Notes: generated from the sequence alone by a model not told the origin. Shown: positions 43,972 to 53,664, counted from the stretch's first letter. The stretch: 64,000 nucleotides of DNA from Indolivaga alginatilytica (GCF_003201355.1 NZ_QICL01000010.1:1-64000); one strand, 5' to 3'. Made by a program: numbers and translations.

Positions 43972-44542
43972 CTTTATATTCCGAAGTTATATTCCATTCA
44001 TTTTCTAGTAGCGAATAATACAATCGGCTGATATATTTATCGTCCATATAAAAGTAGTCGCGTAAAGTGCCTTCATATTTGAAACCCACTTTTTTGATTA
44101 CGCCTTGCGATGCAATATTATTTTCTTTGTGGCATACTTGTATTTTATGAAAGTTAATCTCTTCAAATCCATAACTCATAATGTTTCTCACAGCTTCTGC
44201 GGCATATCCTTTTCTCTGGAATTTGCTTCCTATGCAATATTCTATTTCTCCAAAATGATTTTTGTTATCCACAAGAAAGAATGCTATTTGCCCAATACAG
44301 ATTTGGGTTGATTTTTCGATGATTGCCCATCTGTAATAACTATCAAGAGGATATGAATTTATATAATTAGTCAATAACTTTTTGACTTCCTCTTTAGTCG
44401 TGTATATTGGTTCCGAATACATAAATTGTATATTAGGATCACTTATCCAATAATTTAGCATGTCTTCGTTATCATAATGTGAGAATCTTCTTAATACTAG
44501 ATTTTCAGATTCGATTGTTTGTGTTCCGCAATGTGTAAGCAT
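43913..44542 (-). CDS. RimJ/RimL-type GNAT acetyltransferase
   Basis: A 209-residue GNAT protein of the ribosomal-protein N-acetyltransferase type. ENLVLRRFSHYDNEDMLNYW near residue 13 is the usual start, GEIEYCIGSKFQRKGYAAEA near 108 contains the acetyl-CoA loop (R-K-G-Y-A), and GVIKKVGFKYEGTLRDYFY near 152 is the conserved end. The C-terminal tail after about residue 188 is polar and is the part that overlaps dnaB. The target amine is unknown. Confidence 0.88.
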   Translation of the reverse strand: MLTHCGTQTIESENLVLRRFSHYDNEDMLNYWISDPNIQFMYSEPIYTTKEEVKKLLTNYINSYPLDSYYRWAIIEKSTQICIGQIAFFLVDNKNHFGEIEYCIGSKFQRKGYAAEAVRNIMSYGFEEINFHKIQVCHKENNIASQGVIKKVGFKYEGTLRDYFYMDDKYISRLYYSLLENEWNITSEYKVRTEQHHFRTSEENSQQKE

Positions 44543-44600
44543 AATTTATTTGTATTAAAGATTTTTAAAATAAAGGAGATATACCTATGATGCATTTAAG

Positions 44601-45359
44601 CTATTGATTTTTATTTTTGAGTATTCTCTTTAAGTAGGCAACATCTAATAAATTCACTGTCTCAAAAGTTCCTTTATAAAACACAGCCCAATTATTGAAA
44701 ACACAAGGTAATTCCTTTGCTTTTTGTAGTGTATCCACTTGAATTAAAGATACAGGAACGTCTTTCATTTCACAATATTGTTTAATCATTTCAATGTTTT
44801 GATAGATAAAGGGGCATTGCATATCATAATAAATTGTCAGCTCTTTGTTTGCAATTTTTTGTTTTTTAGCATTCTGTGCGAACTTTGGCGTTGTTCCATA
44901 AAAAGAAAGTGCAAGCAATTCATATCCATTATCTGTAGTATCAACAACCTCAAAGCCGAAGCTTTTCGCAAATGATTGGTCAGAAAGCCAAGATTTTTGT
45001 TTTTTTGCTCCGAGCATACAAATGCCGGATTTACCCCTTTCCTTTGCATCAGCCAAACAATACTTCATCAGCGATGTCCCATACCCTTTTCCTTTGTAAT
45101 TGCCCAAAATCCATAAGCAATACATATAATAATAGTTGTCACCGATTATGGGAACCCAAGCGGTTTCAAGAGGAGCATATTCAATAAAAACCGTACCTTT
45201 TGTATTTAACTTTCTGAAGACATGGCCTTCATTTAGTCGTTCGGAAAGCCATTGTCGCTTTGCGTCAACACCTTGATGGGGCTTTTTACTGCGGATAATG
45301 CAGCATAGATGCTCATTGTCAAGGTTTTTTGTTGTTAAGTTTATAAAATCAGCATCCAT
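44601..45359 (-). CDS. GNAT acetyltransferase with YoaP-like C-terminal domain
   Basis: A 252-residue two-domain protein. The N-terminal GNAT domain has ILGNYKGKGYGTSLMKYCLA near residue 88 (acetyl-CoA loop). The C-terminal part, from about 165, resembles the YoaP domain, with YYDMQCPFIYQNIEMIKQYC, a thioredoxin-like layout with one cysteine (CPF), and a VFYKGTF segment. The combination is found in YoaP-type proteins. Substrate and role are unknown. Same strand as the preceding acetyltransferase, gap 58 bp. Confidence 0.82.
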   Translation of the reverse strand: MDADFINLTTKNLDNEHLCCIIRSKKPHQGVDAKRQWLSERLNEGHVFRKLNTKGTVFIEYAPLETAWVPIIGDNYYYMYCLWILGNYKGKGYGTSLMKYCLADAKERGKSGICMLGAKKQKSWLSDQSFAKSFGFEVVDTTDNGYELLALSFYGTTPKFAQNAKKQKIANKELTIYYDMQCPFIYQNIEMIKQYCEMKDVPVSLIQVDTLQKAKELPCVFNNWAVFYKGTFETVNLLDVAYLKRILKNKNQ

Positions 45360-45506
45360 GCGTAATTCGTTGAAAATTAGATATTATTAATTGTCCGGTC
45401 GTAATGGTGTTGCTTTATTATCATTGTTGATAGATTACGAAGTGCAATATAGTGAATTTTTTAGTTCATTTTGTCTAAATGTACCACAGGTAAGGAGATA
45501 GAAAAA

Positions 45507-45543
45507 GAAAGGACTATCTTAATTATCTAAGATAGTCCTTTTA
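45507..45543 (-). terminator. Terminator of the dapF-dapL-glnN group
   Basis: AAAGGACTATCTTA pairs with TAAGATAGTCCTTT across a 6-nt loop, followed on the minus strand by T-rich sequence, 23 bp after the glnN stop. Confidence 0.88.
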
Positions 45544-45566
45544 TATAACTTATTAAAGAAGAAGCA

Positions 45567-47753
45567 TTATCTCAAAAATAATAGTTCTCTATACTTAGGA
45601 AGAGGCCACATATTATTATCGATAATAAGTTCAAGCTTATCAATAGGATAACGGATCTCATCTAAAAATGGAGCTACCACATCATGATATTCAATTGCTT
45701 TTTCGCGTTCACTTTCAATGTTATTTGCTTTTTTACGAGCATCAATCATCCCATGTACTTTTGCATTGATTGCATTTACGTGGATCGAAATTTTTTCTAT
45801 TAAGCGAATTTGTTCTTCTGCCATTTCCTGAAATTTTGCAGGATCGGTAAATATCTTTTGCAAGTTGGCTACATTTTCCAATAAAATAGATTGGTATGTA
45901 ATTGCTACAGGAATGATATGGTTAAGAGCTAAATCTCCCAATACGCGTGACTCGATCTGAATTTTCTTAACGTAAGTTTCCCATTTCACCTCATTACGAG
46001 CATGAAGTTCCACTTCGGATAGGATATTAGCGAAAGTTTTAATACTTTGTTTCGAAGTATAGCTATCGTAAATAACAGGCACACTTGTTTCGCAATCCAA
46101 GCCTCTTTTCTTCGCTTCAACTTTCCATTCATCGCTATATCCGTTACCATTGAATCTGATAACTCTCGATTCTTTGATGTATTTTTTCAATACTTCATAC
46201 AAAGCCTCTTCTTTAGACTTACCTTTATTGATAAGCGTATCTACTTCAATTTTGAATAATCTTAATTGTTCGGCAACAGATGCATTCAATGCAGTCATAG
46301 CAGAAGCGCAGTTTGCAGATGATCCTACAGCTCTAAATTCGAAACGGTTACCTGTAAAAGCAAAAGGAGATGTTCTGTTACGATCGGTATTGTCAAGTAA
46401 AATCTCAGGAATTTGACCTACACCTAAACTGATACCTTTTTTGTCGTCTACAACGATAGCATCTTTTACACTGCTGCTCTCGAATTTATCAAGAATATCG
46501 CTTACTTGTGTTCCTAAGAATACAGATATAATTGCAGGAGGAGCTTCATTAGCACCTAAGCGGTGAGCATTGGTTGCAGAAGAAATAGATGCCTTTAGTA
46601 AGGCATTATTTTTATGAACAGCCGCTAAGATATTTACAATAAATGTAATAAATTGAAGGTTTTCTTCAGTATCCTTACCCGGAGAAAGAAGATTAACTCC
46701 TGTATCTGTTCCTAATGACCAGTTGTTGTGTTTACCCGATCCATTGATTCCTTTGAATGGTTTTTCGTGAAGAAGTACACGGAAAGAATGGCTACGAGCA
46801 ATTTTTTCCATCAATGACATAATCAATAAGTTTTGATCTACTGCCAAGTTACATTCTTCGTATATCGGAGCTAATTCAAACTGATTAGGAGCAACCTCGT
46901 TGTGGCGTGTTTTTACAGGAATACCCAATTCGTATGATTGGTACTCAAGATCTTCCATAAATTTCAACACACGTTGTGGAATTGATCCGAAATAGTGGTC
47001 TTCCAATTGTTGATTCTTAGCACTCTCGTGACTCATAAGAGTTCTACCTGTCAATGCTAAATCTGGACGTGCAGCAAATAGATCTTCATCTACAAGGAAG
47101 TATTCTTGTTCCCATCCTAAGAAGGAATATATTTTAGAAACTTGAGGATCAAAATAATGACATACGTCCATTGCTGCTTTACTTACAGCTGAGATAGATT
47201 TCAATAAAGGAGTCTTATAGTCAAGAGATTCTCCTGTATATGATATAAATATAGTTGGTATGCATAGTGTATCACCAATGATAAATGCAGGTGAAGATGG
47301 ATCCCATGCCGAGTATCCGCGAGCTTCGAAAGTATTACGAAGACCTCCTGATGGGAAGCTCGATGCATCCGGCTCTTGTTGTGCTAATATTTTTCCACTA
47401 AACTCTTCAATCATACCACCGTTTCCGTCATGCTCAACAAAAGCATCATGTTTCTCGGCGGTACCATCGGTCAACGGATGGAACCAGTGAGTATAGTGTG
47501 TAGCTCCATTTTCTAAAGCCCACATACGCATACCCGCAGCTACATGCTCGGCTATTGCTCTGTCTATAACTTCTCCTTTATCAATAACTTTAGTTATAGC
47601 TTTGAAAGTCGCTTTAGACAAATACTGAATCATTGTCTTGCGGTTAAATACTTTGTTACCAAAGTATGCTGACGTCTTTTCTTTAGGCTTCTCAACCTCT
47701 ACGGGTTTTCTGTTTGCAGCAGCAGCAACAGCTTTAAAACGTAACTTTGACAT
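45567..47753 (-). CDS. glnN: Glutamine synthetase, type III
   Basis: GSIII makes glutamine from glutamate, ammonia and ATP. The 728-residue length fits the Bacteroides type, far above the 450 of type I. Recognisable blocks are FHPLTDGTAEKHDAF near 91, GWEQEYFLVDEDLF near 213, KTRHNEVAPNQFELAPIYEE near 280, HEKPFKGINGSGKHNNWSLG near 332, and TSPFAFTGNRFEFRAVGSS near 451. It lies 30 bp after dapL, so is probably co-transcribed with it. It is part of a nitrogen-assimilation region with asnB and gltBD. Confidence 0.96.
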   Translation of the reverse strand: MSKLRFKAVAAAANRKPVEVEKPKEKTSAYFGNKVFNRKTMIQYLSKATFKAITKVIDKGEVIDRAIAEHVAAGMRMWALENGATHYTHWFHPLTDGTAEKHDAFVEHDGNGGMIEEFSGKILAQQEPDASSFPSGGLRNTFEARGYSAWDPSSPAFIIGDTLCIPTIFISYTGESLDYKTPLLKSISAVSKAAMDVCHYFDPQVSKIYSFLGWEQEYFLVDEDLFAARPDLALTGRTLMSHESAKNQQLEDHYFGSIPQRVLKFMEDLEYQSYELGIPVKTRHNEVAPNQFELAPIYEECNLAVDQNLLIMSLMEKIARSHSFRVLLHEKPFKGINGSGKHNNWSLGTDTGVNLLSPGKDTEENLQFITFIVNILAAVHKNNALLKASISSATNAHRLGANEAPPAIISVFLGTQVSDILDKFESSSVKDAIVVDDKKGISLGVGQIPEILLDNTDRNRTSPFAFTGNRFEFRAVGSSANCASAMTALNASVAEQLRLFKIEVDTLINKGKSKEEALYEVLKKYIKESRVIRFNGNGYSDEWKVEAKKRGLDCETSVPVIYDSYTSKQSIKTFANILSEVELHARNEVKWETYVKKIQIESRVLGDLALNHIIPVAITYQSILLENVANLQKIFTDPAKFQEMAEEQIRLIEKISIHVNAINAKVHGMIDARKKANNIESEREKAIEYHDVVAPFLDEIRYPIDKLELIIDNNMWPLPKYRELLFLR

Positions 47754-47783
47754 ATTAAGCTAGTTTAATTGGGTTTTGTTATT

Positions 47784-49016
47784 TTAGAGTTTTATTTTTT
47801 TTAATCGAAGAACAGCTTCTTTTGTATTTTCGAGTGTACCAAAAGCAGTCAGACGCAGATATCCTTCTCCACTGGGTCCAAATCCTACTCCGGGAGTCCC
47901 TACAATATTTAATTCATTAAGTAGGTAATCGAAAAATTCCCAAGAAGACATTCCATTAGGTGTTTTCACCCAAATGTAAGGAGAGTTTACACCTCCATAT
48001 ACTTTTAATCCCTGCTCAGTAAGACCTTCTCTTATTATTTTGGCATTGTTTAGATAATATTCGATTGTATCTTTTACCTGTTTCTTTCCTTCGGGAGAGT
48101 AGCAAGCTTCGGCTGCACGTTGAATGACGTAAGGTACACCATTAAACTTGGTTGTATGACGGCGATTCCATAATTTATTTAAAGAAACTTCTTCGCCTTT
48201 GCTTGTATATGCCATCAAGTCTTTAGGTACTACTGTGTATGCACAACGTGTACCTGTAAATCCTGCTGTTTTAGAAAAACTACGAAACTCAATAGCTACT
48301 TTTTTAGCTCCCTCTATCTCATAGATACTATGAGGAACATCATCTTCTGTAATATATGCTTCGTAGGCAGAGTCAAATAGGATTAAAGCTTTATTTTCCA
48401 ATGCATAATCAACCCAGACTTTCAATTCGCTTTTAGTAAGCGTAGTTCCCGATGGGTTGTTTGGGTAGCATAAATAGATAATATCAACTTTAGTCTTTGG
48501 TAATTCAGGTACAAAGTTATTCTCTGCTGTACAGGGTAAATATATTATTTTGGTCCATTTACCATCTGTTCCTAAATCGCCTGCACGCCCTGCCATTACA
48601 TTTGTATCAATATATACAGGATATACGGGATCTGTAATAGCTACAATATTGTCAGTGCCTAAGATATCACCAATATTACCAGTATCGCTTTTAGATCCGT
48701 CACTAACAAATACTTCGTCAGTCTGAATATTTAACCCGTGAGCTTTATAATCGTTTTCTACAATTGTATTTACAAGAAAGTCGTAACCTTGCTCAGGTCC
48801 ATATCCTCTGAAAGTTTCAGCAGAAGCCATTTCGTCAACAGCCTTATGCATTGCTTCAATAGATGCCTGTGGAAGTGGTTTAGTTACATCGCCAATACCC
48901 AATCGTATAACATCTGCTGTTGGGTGGGCTATTTTAAATTCGTTTACTTTTCGAGCTATTTCCGAGAATAAATAACTTCCCGGTAGTTTCGTATAATTTT
49001 CGTTTATCAATACCAT
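47784..49016 (-). CDS. dapL: LL-diaminopimelate aminotransferase
   Basis: DapL makes LL-diaminopimelate from tetrahydrodipicolinate and glutamate in one PLP-dependent step, bypassing the acylated route to lysine and peptidoglycan. The 410-residue class I aminotransferase has [11 protein letters not shown] near 39, [18 protein letters not shown] near 103, [11 protein letters not shown] near 181 and the PLP lysine K249 in [13 protein letters not shown]. It follows dapF by 62 bp, with a 37-bp palindrome in the gap. Confidence 0.95.
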   Translation of the reverse strand: MVLINENYTKLPGSYLFSEIARKVNEFKIAHPTADVIRLGIGDVTKPLPQASIEAMHKAVDEMASAETFRGYGPEQGYDFLVNTIVENDYKAHGLNIQTDEVFVSDGSKSDTGNIGDILGTDNIVAITDPVYPVYIDTNVMAGRAGDLGTDGKWTKIIYLPCTAENNFVPELPKTKVDIIYLCYPNNPSGTTLTKSELKVWVDYALENKALILFDSAYEAYITEDDVPHSIYEIEGAKKVAIEFRSFSKTAGFTGTRCAYTVVPKDLMAYTSKGEEVSLNKLWNRRHTTKFNGVPYVIQRAAEACYSPEGKKQVKDTIEYYLNNAKIIREGLTEQGLKVYGGVNSPYIWVKTPNGMSSWEFFDYLLNELNIVGTPGVGFGPSGEGYLRLTAFGTLENTKEAVLRLKKIKL

Positions 49017-49054
49017 TTGTACTAACTATTTTATTGGTATATTTTTCAATTAAA

Positions 49055-49091
49055 AACAATTTTATAAGGTCTGAGACCTTATAAAATTGTT
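49055..49091. repeat. 37-bp near-perfect palindrome between dapF and dapL, includes copy 10
   Basis: Arms of 18 bp surround a single central base. The core AAGGTCTGAGACCTT (49066-49080) is the dispersed palindrome. The outer arms AACAATTTTAT / ATAAAATTGTT are specific to this copy and take in the last three sense codons and the stop of dapF. Confidence 0.85.
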
Positions 49092-49918
49092 CCTTCAAAT
49101 ACTGTTACGGCTTCACCGGTCATATATACATGATTGTTACTTTCACGCCATTCTATGTCTAAATCTCCGCCTAACAAATGTATTTTTATTTTTCGGTCAC
49201 AATGATTATTTAAAATAGCAGCAACAGCCGCTGCACAAGCACCTGTTCCGCAAGCAAGGGTCTCCCCTGCCCCACGTTCCCAAACACGCATGTTTAAAGT
49301 GTTGCGATCTACAATCTCTATAAATTCGGTATTTGTCTTACGCGGAAATATAGGGTTTGTTTCAAACTTGGGACCTAATACTGGTAAGTTAAAATCTTTA
49401 ATTCCTTCTGTAAATACTACAGCATGAGGATTTCCCATAGATACACATGAAATTTTCCATTCTTTTCCATCTATATTTAATGGATAGTTAAGAACGGGAT
49501 TCTGAGTAATATTTACGGGGATTAGAATTGGATCGAGAATTGGTTCTCCCATATCTACTGTTACTTTACGAGTTTTAATGTCTCCTTCAAGTAAGGTAAT
49601 GTATTTGGTTCCGGCTTTGGTTTCTAATGTAATTTCTTTTTTGTCGGTCAGTTTGTTGTCATAAACATATTTACCAACACATCGGGTTGCGTTTCCGCAC
49701 ATTTCAGCTTCAGAGCCATCAGAGTTAAACATTTGCATTCTGAAATCGCAACTGTCTGATGGTAATATCAGAACGAGACCATCTGATCCTATTCCGAAGT
49801 TTCTGTTGCTTAAGCTAATTGCAAGTTGAGAAGCATTTTCTATATTTTCTGTCAATCCGTTGACATAAATATAGTCATTTCCTGCACCATGCATTTTTGT
49901 AAATTTCAAATTCTTCAT
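49079..49918 (-). CDS. dapF: Diaminopimelate epimerase
   Basis: DapF turns LL- into meso-diaminopimelate with two cysteines. From the ATG at 49918 the protein has 279 residues; the frame is open to a GTG four codons upstream, but the ATG follows AAAAGG and begins MKNLKFTKMHGAGNDY as in the family. The catalytic pair is C74 in AEMCGNATRC and C223 in LACGTGACAA. It heads the dapF-dapL-glnN group, which combines both last steps to meso-DAP. Confidence 0.95.
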   Translation of the reverse strand: MKNLKFTKMHGAGNDYIYVNGLTENIENASQLAISLSNRNFGIGSDGLVLILPSDSCDFRMQMFNSDGSEAEMCGNATRCVGKYVYDNKLTDKKEITLETKAGTKYITLLEGDIKTRKVTVDMGEPILDPILIPVNITQNPVLNYPLNIDGKEWKISCVSMGNPHAVVFTEGIKDFNLPVLGPKFETNPIFPRKTNTEFIEIVDRNTLNMRVWERGAGETLACGTGACAAAVAAILNNHCDRKIKIHLLGGDLDIEWRESNNHVYMTGEAVTVFEGTIL

Positions 49919-49930
49919 CCTTTTAAACAC

Positions 49931-50399
49931 CCACTTTTTAGTCTGATATTTTTTCTACTACAAAAGTGATATAAATTATTTAATCTTGCAAGATTTAATG
50001 TGTAAATTTTATGTTTATTATAATAAAAATATCATTTTGAGACTTTTTGTTTTTTATTTGTTTCAAAAAGATAGTTTGGTGGCTTGTTCTTTAAAATTGA
50101 GATAACTCATTATATTATAGATAGATGTTTTCAGATTCTGTAATATAGAATTATATAAAACATATTATGATTTCTAAGTATGCAAATCGCTATCCTATGT
50201 GGAGGCTATCATTTCTAATTATAACTGTCTGGTTTTTCCTGAAATAATAGAAATACGAATATGATTAATGCTAATTTCCTTACATATTTAAGATTGATAT
50301 AATCTATAGACTAAAGATTCTTTTGAAATTTGAATCAAAATACCATCTTGATAGATTTTTCTTGATTAAGTTGTCATAATATAAGTGTGGAGTATAATT
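49931..50399. other. 469-bp gene-free region between dapF and the macrodomain gene
   Basis: I see no gene, terminator or repeat family here. Both flanking genes are on the minus strand, so the left end is the dapF promoter region and the right end is downstream of the macrodomain gene. A word TAGTTTG at 50072-50078 resembles a -7 box, but lacks a partner at the right distance. Confidence 0.4.
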
Positions 50400-50933
50400 T
50401 TAATCACCTAATATTTCTTGATATAATCTGTAATTCTCATCATCAAAGCATATAAAAATTACAGTCTTTAGATGATGGTTTTCTGATTCTAGAAAAGATC
50501 TTACAGAGTTAATAGCAATATTAGCCGCTTCTTTTTTTGGAAACTTGTAAACACCTGTGCTTATATTGGGAAAAGCGATAGAAGTTACTTGTAGATTTTT
50601 TGCGATACTCAATGAATTGTAGTAGCAATTTGTAAGAAGTTGGTTGTTCTTATTATTTTCTTTACTCCAAACAGGACCAACTGTGTGAATAACATACTTT
50701 GCTGGTAACAAACCTGCTGTGGTATAAACCGCCTCTCCAGTTTTGCATCCGCCTTGTCTATTTCTTATAGCTTTACATTCTTCCAAAATTTGGCTGCCAC
50801 CTTTTCGGTGAATAGCCCCATCTACCCCACCGCCCCCTAAAAGAGACGAATTTGCGGCATTTACTATGGCATCAACTTCTATGGTTGTAATATCTCCTTT
50901 TATTAACTCTATAGTTGTGTTTTTAATTTTCAT
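50400..50933 (-). CDS. Macrodomain protein (O-acetyl-ADP-ribose deacetylase-like)
   Basis: A 177-residue single macrodomain of the YmdB/MacroD type that binds ADP-ribose. The signature [24 protein letters not shown] near residue 24 holds the N-A-A-N and G-G-G-V-D-G-A-I-H loops, and [20 protein letters not shown] near 119 is the second loop. It could remove O-acetyl-ADP-ribose or ADP-ribose from proteins. It lies 16 bp after the secreted-protein gene and is likely co-transcribed, though no link in function is evident. Confidence 0.92.
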   Translation of the reverse strand: MKIKNTTIELIKGDITTIEVDAIVNAANSSLLGGGGVDGAIHRKGGSQILEECKAIRNRQGGCKTGEAVYTTAGLLPAKYVIHTVGPVWSKENNKNNQLLTNCYYNSLSIAKNLQVTSIAFPNISTGVYKFPKKEAANIAINSVRSFLESENHHLKTVIFICFDDENYRLYQEILGD

Positions 50934-50949
50934 GTTGTTTCAATTACAA

Positions 50950-51588
50950 TTATTCCAACTCCAACTGATTATTCAATTTATTAATAGTCTCTACAAAATT
51001 TTTGTCGAATGTAATTTTTGAACTATCACTCTTAGCTAAATTTATTAAAGTCTTTCCAATTTCTACTAACTGTCTCATTTTTGGTGTTTGGGGAGACCAT
51101 ATCATACCCGTCTTAAGTCCGTAATCCCATGCGAAAAAATGATAATTAATCCCATCACGTCCATCTATCTCATTTTCCGGATACTTTGTTTGCTTAATAG
51201 CTTTAAGAAATAAAGATTTTATTAATTGAACAGATGCAGAATCAATTTCAGTTTTATATTCTTTTACTTTTACTTCTTCGTTATTTTTGTTAGAATCTAT
51301 CATCTTTTCACAAATAGGATAGATTAAATAAAAATTGCCGTCTTTATTGTCTTTTTGAATATCCAATACATTTTTAGGGGTAAAAGATGGCATAACTATA
51401 AACCGTATTTCGGGTCTATCTGATAAGCCATTGAACAGAATCGTTCTTATATTTGAATAATAGTCAAACTGACGATCAGATATGCTATAAATGTCATTAC
51501 CGGGAGTTAAATGGTCGTAATAGCTATAACCTTGAGCCTTAACTAATATGGGTATGAGAATAAACAATAGTAAAAATCTAAATTTCAT
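50950..51588 (-). CDS. Secreted protein of unknown function
   Basis: From the ATG at 51588 the protein has 212 residues and opens with a good signal peptide, MKFRFLLLFILIPILVKAQ. The frame is open ten codons farther upstream (MYEQLNNSNT), but that would bury the signal. Mature features are YYSNIRTILFNGLSDRPEIR and a C-terminal helical region with DSSKITFDKNFVETINKLN. There are no membrane segments and no recognised domain. It precedes the macrodomain gene by 16 bp. Confidence 0.7.
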   Translation of the reverse strand: MKFRFLLLFILIPILVKAQGYSYYDHLTPGNDIYSISDRQFDYYSNIRTILFNGLSDRPEIRFIVMPSFTPKNVLDIQKDNKDGNFYLIYPICEKMIDSNKNNEEVKVKEYKTEIDSASVQLIKSLFLKAIKQTKYPENEIDGRDGINYHFFAWDYGLKTGMIWSPQTPKMRQLVEIGKTLINLAKSDSSKITFDKNFVETINKLNNQLELE

Positions 51589-51646
51589 AGTATTTGAATT
51601 GTTTAGTTGTTCATACAAAATTACTTAATACTATCCTATATAAACG

Positions 51647-51684
51647 AAAAAAGCAATATAGAATTTTATCCATATTGCTTTTTA
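51647..51684 (-). terminator. Terminator of asnB
   Basis: AAAAAGCAATAT pairs with ATATTGCTTTTT across a 12-nt loop, just beyond copy 11 of the palindrome. Confidence 0.8.
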
Positions 51685-51692
51685 TAGGTGAA

Positions 51693-51707
51693 AAGGTCAG
51701 TGACCTT
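51693..51707 (-). repeat. Dispersed palindromic element, copy 11, at the asnB stop
   Basis: AAGGTCAGTGACCTT touches the asnB stop codon. It has the palindrome only; the sequence beyond it is the asnB terminator, not the usual tail. Confidence 0.65.
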
Positions 51708-53377
51708 TAATTTTCGTAAGCTTCAGCATGAACTGTTTTTACGGCACGTCCTGATGGATCTATTCTGTTTTTGAATGAAGCATCCCATTCCAATGCAACT
51801 GCGCTACTACAAGCTACCGAAGGAACGGAAGGCACTGTACTTGCTGCCGATGCGGAAGGAAAATGTTCTTCAAACATAGTACGATACCAATATTCTTCTT
51901 TAGACATAGGGGGATTAATTGGGAATCGTTCTGCTGCTTTTTCCATTTGCTTGTCAGTTACTTTTTTACTGGCAACTTCACGTAAAGTATCAATCCAATT
52001 GTAGCCAACACCATCCGAGAATTGTTCTTTTTGTCTCCAGGTTACACTTTCGGGCAAATATCCTTCGAATGCTTTACGTAGAGCATATTTTTCCATCTTT
52101 TCGTTTCCACATATTTTATCCTGTGGATTCATCCGCATGGCAATATCCATAAATTCTTTATCAAGAAAAGGTACACGCCCTTCAACTCCCCAGGCAGCTA
52201 ATGTTTTGTTAGCGCGGAGACAGTCGTATAGGTGTAGTTTATCTAACTTGCGAACAGTTTCTTCGTGTAATGCTTTAGCATTGGGTGCTTTATGAAAATA
52301 TAAATATCCTCCGAATATTTCGTCTGATCCTTCACCCGATAATACCATTTTTACTCCCATAGATTTAATAAAACGGGCAAGCAGGTACATCGGAGTCGAT
52401 GCACGAACGGTTGTTACGTCATACGTTTCGATATGATAAATAACATCACTTAGTGCATCCATTGCTTCTTCTACGGTGAAGTGTATTTCGTGATGTACGG
52501 TTCCTATATAATCTGCTACTTTTTGGGCTGCAATTAAATCGGGTGCACCTTCTAAACCAATAGCAAAAGAGTGCAATTGTGGCCACCAAGCTTCGGTCTC
52601 ATTGTTATTTTCGATACGTCTGGCTGCAAATTTCTTAGCAACAGCAGATATAATAGATGAATCTAATCCTCCTGAAAGTAATACTCCATAAGGTACATCC
52701 GACATTAATTGACGATGAACAGCATCCTCAAGTCCTTTTTTAAGAACTTCTAAGTCTGTGTCATTGTCCTTTACATTGTCATACTCCATCCAATCACGTT
52801 TATACCATTGCTTAAGCTCTCCATCGCGACTATCATAATAATAACCTGCCGGAAATTCTTTAATATTAGGACATATACCTTCTAAAGCTTTTAGCTCGCT
52901 GGCTACATAAAATTGCCCAAAGTCATCATATCCCATATATAAAGGTATGATGCCCATGTGATCACGACCAATCAGATATGAATTATTATCAATATCATAA
53001 AGAGCAAAAGCATAAATACCATTGAGTTCATCAAATAGTGCTACACCTTTTTCTTGATATAAAGCCAGTAGAACTTCACAATCTGAATTAGACTGAAATT
53101 CATATTTGCCCTTAAATCTATTTCGTATATTTTGATGATTGTATATTTCACCGTTTACAGCTAATACAAGATTCTTATCTTTATTATATAATGGTTGACC
53201 ACCTGACTTAATATCAACGATAGAAAGTCTTTCGTGTACTAATATTGCTTTTTCGCCACAATAGATCCCAGACCAGTCTGGACCACGATGACGAATACGT
53301 TTTGCCATTTTTAGTACCTGAGAACGTAGATTAGTTAAATCTTGCGTTAAATCAAATGCTCCTACAAATCCACACAT
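51707..53377 (-). CDS. asnB: Asparagine synthase, glutamine-hydrolysing
   Basis: AsnB makes asparagine from aspartate, glutamine and ATP. The 556-residue protein starts MCGFVGAFD, so C2 is the glutaminase nucleophile after loss of Met; RHRGPDWSG near 29 and NGEIYNH near 74 follow. The synthetase domain has the pyrophosphate loop LLSGGLDSSIISAVA near 233 and SGEGSDEIFGGYLYFH near 346. The C-terminal alanine/serine-rich tail is common in Bacteroidota AsnB. It is divergent from gltB and shares its 287-bp control region. Confidence 0.96.
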   Translation of the reverse strand: MCGFVGAFDLTQDLTNLRSQVLKMAKRIRHRGPDWSGIYCGEKAILVHERLSIVDIKSGGQPLYNKDKNLVLAVNGEIYNHQNIRNRFKGKYEFQSNSDCEVLLALYQEKGVALFDELNGIYAFALYDIDNNSYLIGRDHMGIIPLYMGYDDFGQFYVASELKALEGICPNIKEFPAGYYYDSRDGELKQWYKRDWMEYDNVKDNDTDLEVLKKGLEDAVHRQLMSDVPYGVLLSGGLDSSIISAVAKKFAARRIENNNETEAWWPQLHSFAIGLEGAPDLIAAQKVADYIGTVHHEIHFTVEEAMDALSDVIYHIETYDVTTVRASTPMYLLARFIKSMGVKMVLSGEGSDEIFGGYLYFHKAPNAKALHEETVRKLDKLHLYDCLRANKTLAAWGVEGRVPFLDKEFMDIAMRMNPQDKICGNEKMEKYALRKAFEGYLPESVTWRQKEQFSDGVGYNWIDTLREVASKKVTDKQMEKAAERFPINPPMSKEEYWYRTMFEEHFPSASAASTVPSVPSVACSSAVALEWDASFKNRIDPSGRAVKTVHAEAYEN

Positions 53378-53411
53378 GTTATTAATTTAGATTTTTTAGT
53401 CGAAATTCCGA

Positions 53412-53419
53412 CAAATATA
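53412..53419 (-). promoter_or_regulatory. Probable -7 box of asnB
   Basis: On the minus strand TATATTTG fits TAnnTTTG, 35 bp before the ATG. The -33 element is not clear. Confidence 0.45.
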
Positions 53420-53576
53420 TGTTATTTTATTTTACAATTATGCTTTTTAGTAGAATAAAAACACTTAAATGCTGTAAATAGTTCTCAAAAAGTAAATTAT
53501 GCGCTCTTTAATTCTATTGTTTTGTTAAAATTTGAATTTTTGACTAAAAAAACAATTTAAAAGTAACAAAATATAT

Positions 53577-53584
53577 TATATTTG
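53577..53584 (+). promoter_or_regulatory. Probable -7 box of gltB
   Basis: TATATTTG followed by CAG is a typical Bacteroidota -7 region. The leader would be about 75 nt. No TTTG is seen 20 bp upstream. Confidence 0.45.
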
Positions 53585-53664
53585 CAGATATTATTGTCGT
53601 TTTAGTCTTTTAGGTGGGCTAAAAAGAAAATATTGATTCACTTATCTTATATCAACTAAGTAAT

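Noticed and set aside
50057-50078. Possible + strand promoter in the gap before dapF
   Set aside because: TTTG and TAGTTTG are only 11-12 bp apart, far below the 19-21 bp needed, and no + strand gene or terminator follows.
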